Shown here in pieces: positions 1 to 7,512 of a stretch of DNA of 42,241 bases. This DNA comes from an uncultured Chitinophagaceae bacterium. Its GTDB lineage: Bacteria; Bacteroidota; Bacteroidia; Chitinophagales; Chitinophagaceae. The notes under the pieces were generated by a model. The model worked only from the letters and a program-made list of their open reading frames with translations, was not told the DNA's origin and ran no database searches. Location: positions 1 to 42,241 of the forward strand of contig CALLZY010000045.1 in the NCBI GenBank assembly GCA_937858715.1, given 5' to 3'. Both the position numbers and the translations under genes were made by a program. The number at the start of each line of letters is the position of its first letter. The first letter of the stretch is position 1.

Positions 1-10
1 GGATGGGTAT

Positions 11-44
11 AATAAAAAAGCGGGGCAAAGAATTGCCCCGCTTT
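11..44 (-). terminator. Rho-independent terminator of the first gene
   Basis: A perfect 12-bp stem (17-28 with 33-44, GC-rich core) closes a 4-base AGAA loop. Read on the minus strand it is followed by a run of six T (complement of 19-14). It lies about 20 bases beyond the stop codon of the minus-strand gene at 65-805. Confidence 0.85.
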
Positions 45-64
45 GCGCTGATATGCTTTGAGGG

Positions 65-805
65 TTAAGGCCTGATTGTTTTAAAGTTGATACTGTTTAC
101 CTGTTCGTACTGGGGTGAACCTGCGCCAAAGAGTGATTTGATATATTTTTTGACATTTATAGCAAGCGGGACCAACCCGGTGAGCTGATTATACAGTGTC
201 TCCTCACGGGAGATGCGGCTGTTGCTCCAGGCGGTGTATGTACTTGAGACCGCTGAATTGGTGGTTTGCAACACGCCGAGTTTGGTGGCGAGTGCTGTCA
301 GGTTAATATCTGTTTCGTTTGGTGCGTAGGCCGGAATGGTGGTGAGCAGGTTAATGAGTTTTGCGAAGTGCTCCATTAACTGGTCGTAACTCTGCTGTGA
401 TGCGGAAATTGTTTTACCGGCAGGTGGCGTATCGCCGGGGTTGGCGGGAGGCGGTGTGTCTGCTTTGGCAGCCCGCTGGCCCTGCAACTTTCTGTTGATG
501 GTGCGGGCATCTTTTACTGTTTCGGCATCTGCACCGGCGGCCTCGAGTGCATTGACAGCCCTGGTGCAGAGGGGAAAAAGTTCTGCAAAGGCTGACATGC
601 GCATATTGACGGCATTGTTGAAAGTGGTTTGGGCAGCAATAACACCGTTGAGAGCTGTGCGGGCATCTGTAAGCTTGGTGCTGAGGCTGGCGACCGAGAG
701 TGCCGTGGATGCGGGATTGTAAGTTGGGTAACTGGTGCAGAAGTTGATAAGGTCTTCGAAGTTTGCTACATTCTTAGCATGTCCTGTTTCGTTGATTGCA
801 GGCAT
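65..805 (-). CDS. Hypothetical two-repeat protein, 246 aa
   Basis: The function is unknown. I recognise the general look of a common Bacteroidota family of small hypothetical proteins ending in a block such as LFGAGSPQYEQV, but I know of no characterised member. The protein has no signal peptide or membrane segment. It is built from two related, probably helical repeats of about 95 residues (about 16-106 and 147-245). They share an F..LIN...P.Y.P block, an LxTKL block, an NxR block, a central LxPL block and a GA...V...I..R ending. A Pro-rich linker (about 117-130) joins them. The start is the ATG at 805; the next upstream gene on this strand starts at 4831, so the gene is probably monocistronic. 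It ends at a strong terminator. A structural or partner-binding role is possible, but nothing in the context shows it. Confidence 0.7.
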   Translation of the reverse strand: MPAINETGHAKNVANFEDLINFCTSYPTYNPASTALSVASLSTKLTDARTALNGVIAAQTTFNNAVNMRMSAFAELFPLCTRAVNALEAAGADAETVKDARTINRKLQGQRAAKADTPPPANPGDTPPAGKTISASQQSYDQLMEHFAKLINLLTTIPAYAPNETDINLTALATKLGVLQTTNSAVSSTYTAWSNSRISREETLYNQLTGLVPLAINVKKYIKSLFGAGSPQYEQVNSINFKTIRP

Positions 806-914
806 AATGGTAAGGTTTAAAAGGTTAAATAATTAATGAATTTCAAAAATATGGGGAATGAACGAACCGGACAATACCACAAAAGTGGTATTCTTTTTTG
901 GGTGGCAGAACAAA

Positions 915-1029
915 TGATTAACCACGGCGGACACAGATTGAGGCACAGCGGAAAGGCAAAGATTAACAGCCGGATGACGGAAGTATTGCCAGCTTTTGCA
1001 AAGCTGATGCTTCGTTATAAACGAAGCAT
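915..1029. repeat. Intergenic degenerate repeat and hairpins
   Basis: The 291-base gap between two minus-strand genes holds no convincing gene. From about 917 to 955 it has a motif-rich stretch (ACCACGG, ACACAGATT, GGCACAG) that resembles scattered intergenic elements seen in environmental Bacteroidota. A related stretch lies at 7385-7470. It is followed by two small hairpins: AGCTTT/AAAGCT (991-996 with 1000-1005) and a perfect 10-bp stem (1007-1016 with 1020-1029) with a 3-base loop. No T-run follows directly, so these are not clean terminators. The resemblance to other genomes is from memory. Confidence 0.4.
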
Positions 1030-1096
1030 AACTATCCTGATATTTTTATTTTCTTATGGGGTGGAAGACTAAGGAGAACTAGGAACTGGGGTTGCA

Positions 1097-4000
1097 TCAT
1101 TTGTTTATGTTTTTTTCAAGTAATTCAATTTCAAGTTCACTTAGTCCGTATAGCTTATAAAACAATTTGTCAATTTCATTTTCAAATTCGATGATATCTA
1201 CATTAACATCTTTATTTTTTAGTTTTAAAATATTTTTTGCAAGCGATGCTATTTCTTTTTGTTGTTCAATACTTGCATTTACAACAGGTAATGCTCTCAC
1301 TGATTTAGGATAAGTATGGGATGTTTCTCCTTGCAAACTTTCAGTTGAAAATCTGTTTTTGAAATAAAATGTCACAATTGAAGAAAGAAGTTGACTTAAA
1401 ACAAAATTCAGGTCATATTCTTGGTCCGTTACTTCGTAACCAAAGTAAGTTTTCTCTGGTAAGACATTTTTCAAAGAAGAAAATAAAGCTGCAATGACAC
1501 ATCCATCGTCAGTATAGTAGCCATTGTTATCAAAAGTTGCTGCTACTCTGTGACCTTTGTCGGATATTTTTCTAGTTAACAATTTTTCAGTTTCAAATAA
1601 TTCTTCAAAGCGAGAACCATACATTTCGTCTTTTCTGTAGTCAAGCCAAAGGTTTCGATATGCAAGTTCCCATCTATGAACATCTTTACCCTCTACAAAT
1701 TTTTTACTATTCCCTTTCTTAATCTTACCAACTACCTCGTCTTTCTTAAAACTACCTTTTATTTTGCTTGAAACTTGTGCACCATAGTTTACATAGCAGA
1801 TATTTCCTAATCTGTATGAATTTGCTTCAATCTTTTCAAGCAAACTGGAAATGTTGTTATCGGAATTGGTGTTAAACCTGTAATCGTTTGACTTTCGCCA
1901 CTCGGTTTTGTTAATTGTATTTTTAAAATCAATTCTGAACTCTGCTGTATTTGTTTCAAAAATGTCAACATTTGATTTAATATTCGGAGCATTCTTAAAC
2001 AGATAAATTATTGTTCTTCTTGCAACCTCATCAAACACATTACTTGTTTCAAAGAGAGTGATATTTAATAACTCCATTTCATCAAGAAGATGTTTTCTCA
2101 ATGATGCTGCGTATTTCTCTCGTAAGAATGGATTTGGAATTATGTATGTGTTATAAGAATTAGGTTTTCCGATTTCAATGGAAAGAAGAATGAAAGCCAT
2201 ATACAAATCCCAATGTCCCGTCAGTATAGAACCATTCTTAACAATGTTTTTAATAGCTTCTCTTTGCTTCTCATCATTTTCGTGCATTTCCCAAGCACTT
2301 ATATACGGTGGATTTCCAATAACCACATCAAAGCCCACAAAATCACCATCGTCATTCAGGACTTCAGGGAATTCAAAACGCCATTCAAAAGCGTTTTCAA
2401 AAATCTTGTTATTCTCTATTTCAAGGATTATTCTTTCAGCCTCTTCTTTCTTCTTAGTCGCCGTCTCAAGTTCTTTATACAGTTTTGGCGATATTTTTTC
2501 GCCAAAAGCCTTTCTGTTATTAATGTCGGTAGCAATTTTAACAACCAAGCCTCTGTATTTTACAACATCTTTTGCTTCTTTATTCCTAAAACTCAATTCA
2601 GATACAAAATCATTTTTTATAGTGGAAATAAGGCTTGTCATTTCTTTTTTTTGTTCCTTATTTTCAGCGTTCCGATATGTGTCAACCGCAATTCGATAAC
2701 TATCGATTGTCCATTTGCTTTTTTTGAGGGCTTGTTTCAGATCGGCATCAATGGCAAAACGGCTAATCAATGAATTGCCACATTTAATATTGATGTCGAT
2801 GTTAGGAAGGGTTTCCAGTTCTGTACTGTTTTTGTAGTAAGCGTTTTTCAGGAGCTCAATCCACAGACGCAAGCGGCAGATTTTAACTGAATTGGTATTG
2901 ATGTCAACGCCAAAAAGGCAATTCTCAATAATGGTTTGTTTTTCGTGGAAAAGCGTTTCCTGTATTCGCTGACTTTCTTTGCTGGCGGGATTGTACTCAA
3001 ATAGTTCGCCTTCTTCGTCTGTTAGAATCAATTCATCATTCACCACTTCTGCCTGATATTCTTTCAGTCGTTTACCGTTTCGGTCTTGAAGTATTTTCAA
3101 GTCATTTTTAACGGCAATAATTTCATTAAGCGCTGAAACCAGAAAGTGACCTGAGCCAACGGCAGGGTCGCAAATTTTGATGCTGTTTACAATGTTGTTG
3201 GCTTCTTTGCGGTCTTCAATTTTGTCGTACAGTTCTTCAATGCTGCTGCAGTTCCATTTTTTTGTTTCGTTGAATTTCTGCACAACAGCTTTGCGAATGG
3301 TTTCACGACACATATACATGGTGATGAAACCCGGAGTGAAAAAGGAGCCGTCTTTGTAGCCGTTTATTTTCTCGAAGATTAATCCGAGCACAGAGGCATT
3401 AATGAGTGTCTTGTTATCTTCCTGTATTTCTTCTGAACCTTCGCTGCTGAAATCGTAAGCGTTCAAGAATTCAAACAGATATTCCAGTGTAGTCAGGTTT
3501 CCCGTTCTTTTTTTACCGTGCCCGTCTTTTAATACGGTAGTGGGGATGATTGGTATTTTCCTGTCATCTTTCAGGTTGCTGATAAACAAGGTGACCTGTT
3601 CAATATCTGTAGGTTCAAAAAGGGAACTGTTCAGATAGGGAACTCTTTCGAAGGTTTTATTTACATCATCGTTTCTTTCATTATGCTTACGGGCAAGGAC
3701 TTGAAAAAACAAGCTGTTGAGGTCGTCGTAGCTTTTTATTTTATCAAGGTTCAGAAACGAATATGATTTGTCGCCTTTGTGATAGTTAATAAGCTGGGCT
3801 TCGAGCAACTTTAAAAACAGTATCCGGTTTATCCAGGTGATGGATAGCTCAAGTGCGATATTGAAGAGGCGTTCCTGGGTGTTGCTGCCGAACTGATTTG
3901 GTTTTTCGAGCCGACTCAATTTATCTAAACTATCCAGTTGAATAATGGCATTTTCCAGCAAAGTGCCAGTATGCCGTTCGCCGGATTTATTTCTGCCAAT

Positions 4001-4831
4001 AAGTTTTTTACTGCCTTCTTTTGTTTCGGACAAACCAATTATGTGCAGCAATTCGGTATAGAAGCGTTTATCAAGACTGTTGCTGTCGTTGGTGAATGGA
4101 AGTTTTAATAGATGCTCAGGCGATAGCAGTTTGAATAAAGCAATCAGCGAATTGTCATCTTCTTTGTTGGTATTGCGTAAGGGCTTTTGATAATCCTGCA
4201 GGTTGAAGTAAGTAAATTCAATCTCTGCGGTGATACTATCAATAAAAGGTCTGGCAACCTGGTTGTAGAAGAAGTCGGTTTTAGTGTCGGCCAATCGTCC
4301 GCTTTCAAAGTCGTTGAATTGTTTTACGAGATTTTTGTTTTGGGCAAAAAGCCTGTCGAAAAGGGTGGCATCAAAAATGAACCACTCGTTTATGTTGGTG
4401 GCAATTAAATGTTTTACCTCAAGGTTTTTATAGGTAATCCTTTCCCTTAAATAGTATAGTACTAATTCCTGAAGAGCTTTTTTATTGAGAGTGTCCTTTG
4501 AGAGCATTTCAGCCGTGTTGGATGGCCGTTTTGCCTCAATGATTACTCCAACATTGCTATTTGTGTCTTTTGATAAATGAATAACAAGGTCTTTCTTGTC
4601 TTTTGTGTTAATGGCATTGGTTTCACGAAAGTATGTGTCACGAAGAAAATCCCGGATGTCATTTTTTAAATGCTCCTCGCTTTCATCTTTGGGTCTTTGT
4701 TCAACAATTTTAATCTTGTCAAGAAGCTGGATAAGATTGGTTTTGAAGCTTTCAATTTCAGCTCTATTGGGTTTGACCTTTAAGAAGGCTTTGTTCAGTG
4801 CCTTTCTTGGGGACTTCGTTATCGGTGTCAT
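1097..4831 (-). CDS. Type IIG restriction-modification enzyme (Eco57I-like)
   Basis: This is a single-chain enzyme combining DNA cleavage, adenine methylation and target recognition, 1244 aa. The N-terminal nuclease shows a PD-(D/E)xK pattern, with D81 followed by E99-A-K101. The methyltransferase core carries AdoMet motif I, DPAVGSG at 555-561, and the N6-adenine catalytic motif NPPY at 840-843. The C-terminal part from about residue 1010 (including NLWLDY and LLTRKISD) looks like the target-recognition domain of Eco57I/TaqI-type enzymes. No separate specificity or restriction subunit lies next to it, which fits a self-contained type IIG system. The start is the ATG at 4831. Base composition changes inside the gene: the last third (1.1-2.7 kb) is much more AT-rich than 2.75-4.3 kb, suggesting a recombinant origin. 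The recognition sequence cannot be read from the protein. Confidence 0.9.
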   Translation of the reverse strand: MTPITKSPRKALNKAFLKVKPNRAEIESFKTNLIQLLDKIKIVEQRPKDESEEHLKNDIRDFLRDTYFRETNAINTKDKKDLVIHLSKDTNSNVGVIIEAKRPSNTAEMLSKDTLNKKALQELVLYYLRERITYKNLEVKHLIATNINEWFIFDATLFDRLFAQNKNLVKQFNDFESGRLADTKTDFFYNQVARPFIDSITAEIEFTYFNLQDYQKPLRNTNKEDDNSLIALFKLLSPEHLLKLPFTNDSNSLDKRFYTELLHIIGLSETKEGSKKLIGRNKSGERHTGTLLENAIIQLDSLDKLSRLEKPNQFGSNTQERLFNIALELSITWINRILFLKLLEAQLINYHKGDKSYSFLNLDKIKSYDDLNSLFFQVLARKHNERNDDVNKTFERVPYLNSSLFEPTDIEQVTLFISNLKDDRKIPIIPTTVLKDGHGKKRTGNLTTLEYLFEFLNAYDFSSEGSEEIQEDNKTLINASVLGLIFEKINGYKDGSFFTPGFITMYMCRETIRKAVVQKFNETKKWNCSSIEELYDKIEDRKEANNIVNSIKICDPAVGSGHFLVSALNEIIAVKNDLKILQDRNGKRLKEYQAEVVNDELILTDEEGELFEYNPASKESQRIQETLFHEKQTIIENCLFGVDINTNSVKICRLRLWIELLKNAYYKNSTELETLPNIDINIKCGNSLISRFAIDADLKQALKKSKWTIDSYRIAVDTYRNAENKEQKKEMTSLISTIKNDFVSELSFRNKEAKDVVKYRGLVVKIATDINNRKAFGEKISPKLYKELETATKKKEEAERIILEIENNKIFENAFEWRFEFPEVLNDDGDFVGFDVVIGNPPYISAWEMHENDEKQREAIKNIVKNGSILTGHWDLYMAFILLSIEIGKPNSYNTYIIPNPFLREKYAASLRKHLLDEMELLNITLFETSNVFDEVARRTIIYLFKNAPNIKSNVDIFETNTAEFRIDFKNTINKTEWRKSNDYRFNTNSDNNISSLLEKIEANSYRLGNICYVNYGAQVSSKIKGSFKKDEVVGKIKKGNSKKFVEGKDVHRWELAYRNLWLDYRKDEMYGSRFEELFETEKLLTRKISDKGHRVAATFDNNGYYTDDGCVIAALFSSLKNVLPEKTYFGYEVTDQEYDLNFVLSQLLSSIVTFYFKNRFSTESLQGETSHTYPKSVRALPVVNASIEQQKEIASLAKNILKLKNKDVNVDIIEFENEIDKLFYKLYGLSELEIELLEKNINK

Positions 4832-5003
4832 CTGATATTATAGTCAGGTTAGTATAATCGGCAATTTAAGCATTTATAGTATGTGTATTAATGCAATGTG
4901 TTTTAGGCCGAGTAAAAGGCAAGTTGAGCATATTTATCTTGTACTTCTGGTTTTGCCCCCCCTGTCCATTCCCCCCCGCAATCGTTCCCGACCCGGAATT
5001 ACC

Positions 5004-5034
5004 CTTTCGAGATGCGAAATTTCGCTGTACGAAG
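5004..5034. promoter_or_regulatory. Palindrome upstream of iscS, possible operator
   Basis: A perfect 12-bp palindrome, GCGAAATTTCGC (5014-5025), lies about 45 bases upstream of the candidate iscS -7 element. Weak outer arms (TTCG at 5006-5009, CGAA at 5030-5033) extend it. It could bind a dimeric regulator of the Fe-S operon or of the divergent restriction-modification gene. No iscR gene is present in the window. The role is inferred only from symmetry and position. Confidence 0.35.
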
Positions 5035-5069
5035 CCCCCTTTACCGCCCTGTTTTAGAACCTTTTGAGG

Positions 5070-5077
5070 TACTTTTG
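5070..5077 (+). promoter_or_regulatory. Bacteroidota -7 element for isc operon
   Basis: TACTTTTG matches the Bacteroidota sigma-A -7 consensus TAnnTTTG and lies 38 bases before the iscS ATG. I see no clear TTG -33 box at the usual distance. Confidence 0.5.
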
Positions 5078-5115
5078 CGTTAGAAACAGAGACCAACATT
5101 ATTAATGAATTGATT

Positions 5116-6333
5116 ATGTTACAATTCCCTATATATCTCGACCATAACGCCACCACACCCTGCGACCCACGGGTGGTGGACGCCATGATTCCGTATTTCA
5201 CCCAGAGCTTTGGCAACGCCGCCAGCCGCAACCATCCGTTTGGGTGGCAGGCCGAAGAGGCGGTTGACTATGCCCGTGAGCAGGTTGCCAAATTAGTGGG
5301 TGCCGATCCGAAAGAAATCATCTTTACCTCCGGTGCCACCGAAGGTGATAACCTGGCCATAAAAGGGGTGTATGAAATGTATGCCAGCAAGGGCAACCAC
5401 ATCATCACCTGCAATATTGAGCACAAGGCAGTACTGGATACCTGTAAGCATATAGAAAAAGAGGGCGGCGAGGTGACTTACCTGAAAGTAAAGCCCAACG
5501 GCCTGATTGACCTGGCCGAACTGGAAGCCGCCATCAAACCAACCACCATCTTAATCGCCATCATGTATGCCAACAACGAAATTGGCACCGTGAACCCGGT
5601 GAAAGAGATCAGCGCCATTGCCCGCAAGCACGGAGTATTGTTCTTCAGCGATGCGGTGCAGGCCGTGGGTAAGGTTCCGGTGGATGTAAACAAAGACGGC
5701 ATTGACCTGCTGACCTTCAGTGCCCACAAAATGTATGGCCCTAAGGGTGTGGGTGCATTATATGTACGCCGCAAAAACCCAAGGGTGAAAGTGACAGCAC
5801 AGATTGACGGCGGTGGCCACGAAAGAGGCATGAGAAGCGGTACGCTGAATGTACCCGGCATTGTGGGTTTTGGCAAGGCCTGTGAAATTGCCCGTACTGA
5901 AATGGCAGAGGAAACAGCGAGGGTGAGTAAACTGCGGGATAAACTGGAGAACGCATTGCTGCAGGTGGAAGAAAGCTACCTGAACGGTGATAAGGAACAG
6001 CGCCTGCCGCATGTTACCAATATCTCTTTCAAGTATGTGGAAGGAGAAGGGCTGATGATGGGCTTTAATAAAAACATTGCGGTATCGTCGGGCTCGGCCT
6101 GTACGTCTGCATCGCTGGAGCCCTCGTATGTGTTAAAGGCATTAGGCCTGGGTGATGACCTGGCACACAGTTCGCTGCGTTTTGGATTGGGCCGCTTTAC
6201 CAAAGAAGAAGAGATTGACTACACAATAGAACAGGTAACGAACACGGTAAACAAGCTGCGGGAGATGAGTCCGCTGTGGGAAATGTATAAAGAGGGAATT
6301 GATTTGAATACGATTGAGTGGGCGCACCACTAA
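5116..6333 (+). CDS. iscS: Cysteine desulfurase IscS
   Basis: This PLP enzyme takes sulfur from L-cysteine as an enzyme persulfide and passes it to IscU for Fe-S cluster assembly in the cytosol. From the ATG at 5116 it has 405 aa, close to E. coli IscS (404). The Schiff-base lysine is K205 in [10 protein letters not shown]. The mobile-loop catalytic cysteine is C329 in [16 protein letters not shown] is at 10-15 and the PLP-contacting NNEIGT motif is at 153-158. An in-frame TTG at 5110 would add two residues, but the ATG gives the usual family start. An upstream out-of-frame ATG at 5105 opens only a two-codon ORF. It is the first gene of iscS-iscU-iscA. The strong match makes this call secure. 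Confidence 0.97.
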   Translation: MLQFPIYLDHNATTPCDPRVVDAMIPYFTQSFGNAASRNHPFGWQAEEAVDYAREQVAKLVGADPKEIIFTSGATEGDNLAIKGVYEMYASKGNHIITCNIEHKAVLDTCKHIEKEGGEVTYLKVKPNGLIDLAELEAAIKPTTILIAIMYANNEIGTVNPVKEISAIARKHGVLFFSDAVQAVGKVPVDVNKDGIDLLTFSAHKMYGPKGVGALYVRRKNPRVKVTAQIDGGGHERGMRSGTLNVPGIVGFGKACEIARTEMAEETARVSKLRDKLENALLQVEESYLNGDKEQRLPHVTNISFKYVEGEGLMMGFNKNIAVSSGSACTSASLEPSYVLKALGLGDDLAHSSLRFGLGRFTKEEEIDYTIEQVTNTVNKLREMSPLWEMYKEGIDLNTIEWAHH

Positions 6334-6429
6334 GTTGATAAGTTGACTGGTTGATAAGTTTACAAGTTTGTATCACCCGGTCACTAACCTTGTTAACCTT
6401 TGAACTTGTGAACTTTTAAACTTATTACA
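6334..6429. repeat. AAGTTGA-type repeat spacer between iscS and iscU
   Basis: The 96-base spacer is made of short repeats. The left half has GTTGATAAGTT twice (6335-6345 and 6351-6361) and ACAAGTTTG. The right half has the opposite orientation (ACCTTTGAACTTG, GAACTTTTAAACTT), giving an imperfect inverted arrangement around 6375-6390. It may fold in the polycistronic mRNA. Similar repetitive spacers are common in this group from memory. No gene fits here. Confidence 0.5.
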
Positions 6430-6849
6430 ATGGCATACAGCGAAAAATTAATTGACCACTACCAGAACCCCAAGAATGTGGGTACGCTGGACAAAAGTAA
6501 AAACAGTGTGGGCACCGGACTGGTGGGTGCACCGGAGTGCGGCGACGTTATGCGTCTGCAAATCGAGGTGGACGAGGCTACCGGTATTATTAAGGATGCC
6601 AAGTTTAAAACCTTTGGCTGTGGTTCGGCTATTGCTTCTTCATCAGTGGCTACAGAGTGGCTGAAAGGAAAATCAATAGACCAGGCAGTAACGATTGACA
6701 ATATGGACATCGTGGAAGAGCTGAACCTGCCGCCGGTAAAAATTCACTGCTCGGTACTGGCCGAAGACGCTATTAAAGCAGCGATAAACGACTACCGCAA
6801 GAAAAACGGCATGGAAGAACTTAAATTTGAGGAAGGAGTGGTGCATTAA
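6430..6849 (+). CDS. iscU: Fe-S cluster scaffold protein IscU
   Basis: IscU is the scaffold on which [2Fe-2S] clusters are built from IscS-derived sulfur before transfer to apo-proteins. The 139-aa protein has the three invariant cysteines C37 (GAPECGD), C64 (FGCGSA) and C107 (IHCSVL). It also has the cluster-destabilising D39 and the LPPVK motif (100-104) recognised by the HscA chaperone. The length is slightly above E. coli IscU (128 aa) because of a longer C-terminal tail. hscA, hscB and ferredoxin genes are absent from this operon, so they must lie elsewhere if present. The ATG at 6430 follows a repeat-rich spacer. The LPPVK motif and the isc neighbours favour IscU over SufU. Confidence 0.96.
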   Translation: MAYSEKLIDHYQNPKNVGTLDKSKNSVGTGLVGAPECGDVMRLQIEVDEATGIIKDAKFKTFGCGSAIASSSVATEWLKGKSIDQAVTIDNMDIVEELNLPPVKIHCSVLAEDAIKAAINDYRKKNGMEELKFEEGVVH

Positions 6850-6861
6850 GGCCTCCCCAAA

Positions 6862-6878
6862 CCCCTCCGCAGGAGGGG
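6862..6878. repeat. Hairpin in iscU-iscA spacer
   Basis: CCCCTCC (6862-6868) pairs with GGAGGGG (6872-6878) over a 3-base GCA loop, just after the iscU stop. No T-run follows, so it is more likely an mRNA stability element or a scattered GC-rich repeat than a terminator. Confidence 0.5.
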
Positions 6879-6909
6879 CTTAAGTGTCCTAAAGAACAGA
6901 GATAAACGT

Positions 6910-7284
6910 ATGAGCACAGAGAATACATTAGTAGCGGAGAAAAAAGAGACGGCCATTTTCGTAAGTGATAAAGCGAAGGTGAAGGTGAAGCAGCTGCTGG
7001 CAGATGCCGGTGTGGGTGATGACCCTTCTTACTTTTTGCGGGTAAGTGTGGTGGGCGGTGGTTGCTCGGGCCTTAGCTACAAGCTGGATTTTGACAACGA
7101 GATTAAACCCATGGACCAGGAGTTTGAAGATAACGGGGTGAAGGTGGTTACAGACCTGAAGAGTTTCCTGTACCTTGTTAATACCACTCTCGATTTCTCA
7201 GACGGGCTGAATGGTAAAGGTTTTTACTTTACCAATCCCAATGCAAGCCGCTCATGCGGATGCGGTGAGAGTTTCTCAGTATGA
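6910..7284 (+). CDS. iscA: A-type Fe-S carrier protein (IscA/ErpA family)
   Basis: This HesB/IscA-family protein carries Fe-S clusters from IscU to client enzymes. The 124-aa sequence has the three conserved cluster ligands: C52 in GGGCSGLSY, and C116 and C118 in the C-terminal SCGCGESF. The N-terminal 15 residues are a variable extension before the conserved core. It is the last gene of the isc operon and is followed within 30 bases by a strong terminator. IscA, SufA and ErpA cannot be told apart by these motifs alone; position after iscS-iscU favours IscA. Confidence 0.93.
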   Translation: MSTENTLVAEKKETAIFVSDKAKVKVKQLLADAGVGDDPSYFLRVSVVGGGCSGLSYKLDFDNEIKPMDQEFEDNGVKVVTDLKSFLYLVNTTLDFSDGLNGKGFYFTNPNASRSCGCGESFSV

Positions 7285-7310
7285 TTAATCCCTTCGGAAA
7301 CAGATAATAA

Positions 7311-7338
7311 AGGCCTCCGCAACAGCGGAGGTTTTTTT
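7311..7338 (+). terminator. Terminator of isc operon
   Basis: CCTCCGC (7314-7320) pairs with GCGGAGG (7325-7331) over an AACA loop and is followed by seven T (7332-7338). It lies 27 bases after the iscA stop. Confidence 0.92.
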
Positions 7339-7384
7339 ATACGATAAGACCTCACCCCAAGCCGGCTTTTCAATAGCAGTATGG

Positions 7385-7470
7385 AACACGGATGAGACAG
7401 ACAGAACGCCTGCCTACCGGCAGCCGGGATGAACACAGATTATTTCTGCTGCGCAGAAATCAGGGATAAT
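7385..7470. repeat. Intergenic degenerate repeat with two hairpins
   Basis: This gene-free gap holds AACACGGATGAGACAGAC and GATGAACACAGATT, words like those at 917-955. A CTGCC-TACC-GGCAG hairpin (7410-7423) lies between them, and a perfect 8-bp stem (7442-7449 with 7453-7460, loop TGC) follows. It looks like a remnant of an interspersed non-coding element rather than a gene. Confidence 0.45.
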
Positions 7471-7512
7471 AAGTATAAATGCCATGGACAACGGAGCTAT
7501 GGTTGACAAATG

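Noticed and set aside
836-1072. Plus-strand ORF of 78 aa
   Set aside because: It is the translation of intergenic repeat and hairpin sequence (NHGGHRLRHSG-type), with no domain.
2178-2773. Plus-strand ORFs of 173 and 186 aa
   Set aside because: They are antisense to the type IIG gene, low-complexity Phe/Ser/Ile-rich, and overlap each other in two frames.
4956-4977. Possible G-quadruplex from the C7 tracts
   Set aside because: Only two G/C runs are present; four are needed for an intramolecular structure.
4866-5231. Minus-strand ORF of 121 aa
   Set aside because: It overlaps the iscS start and promoter and has no recognisable features.
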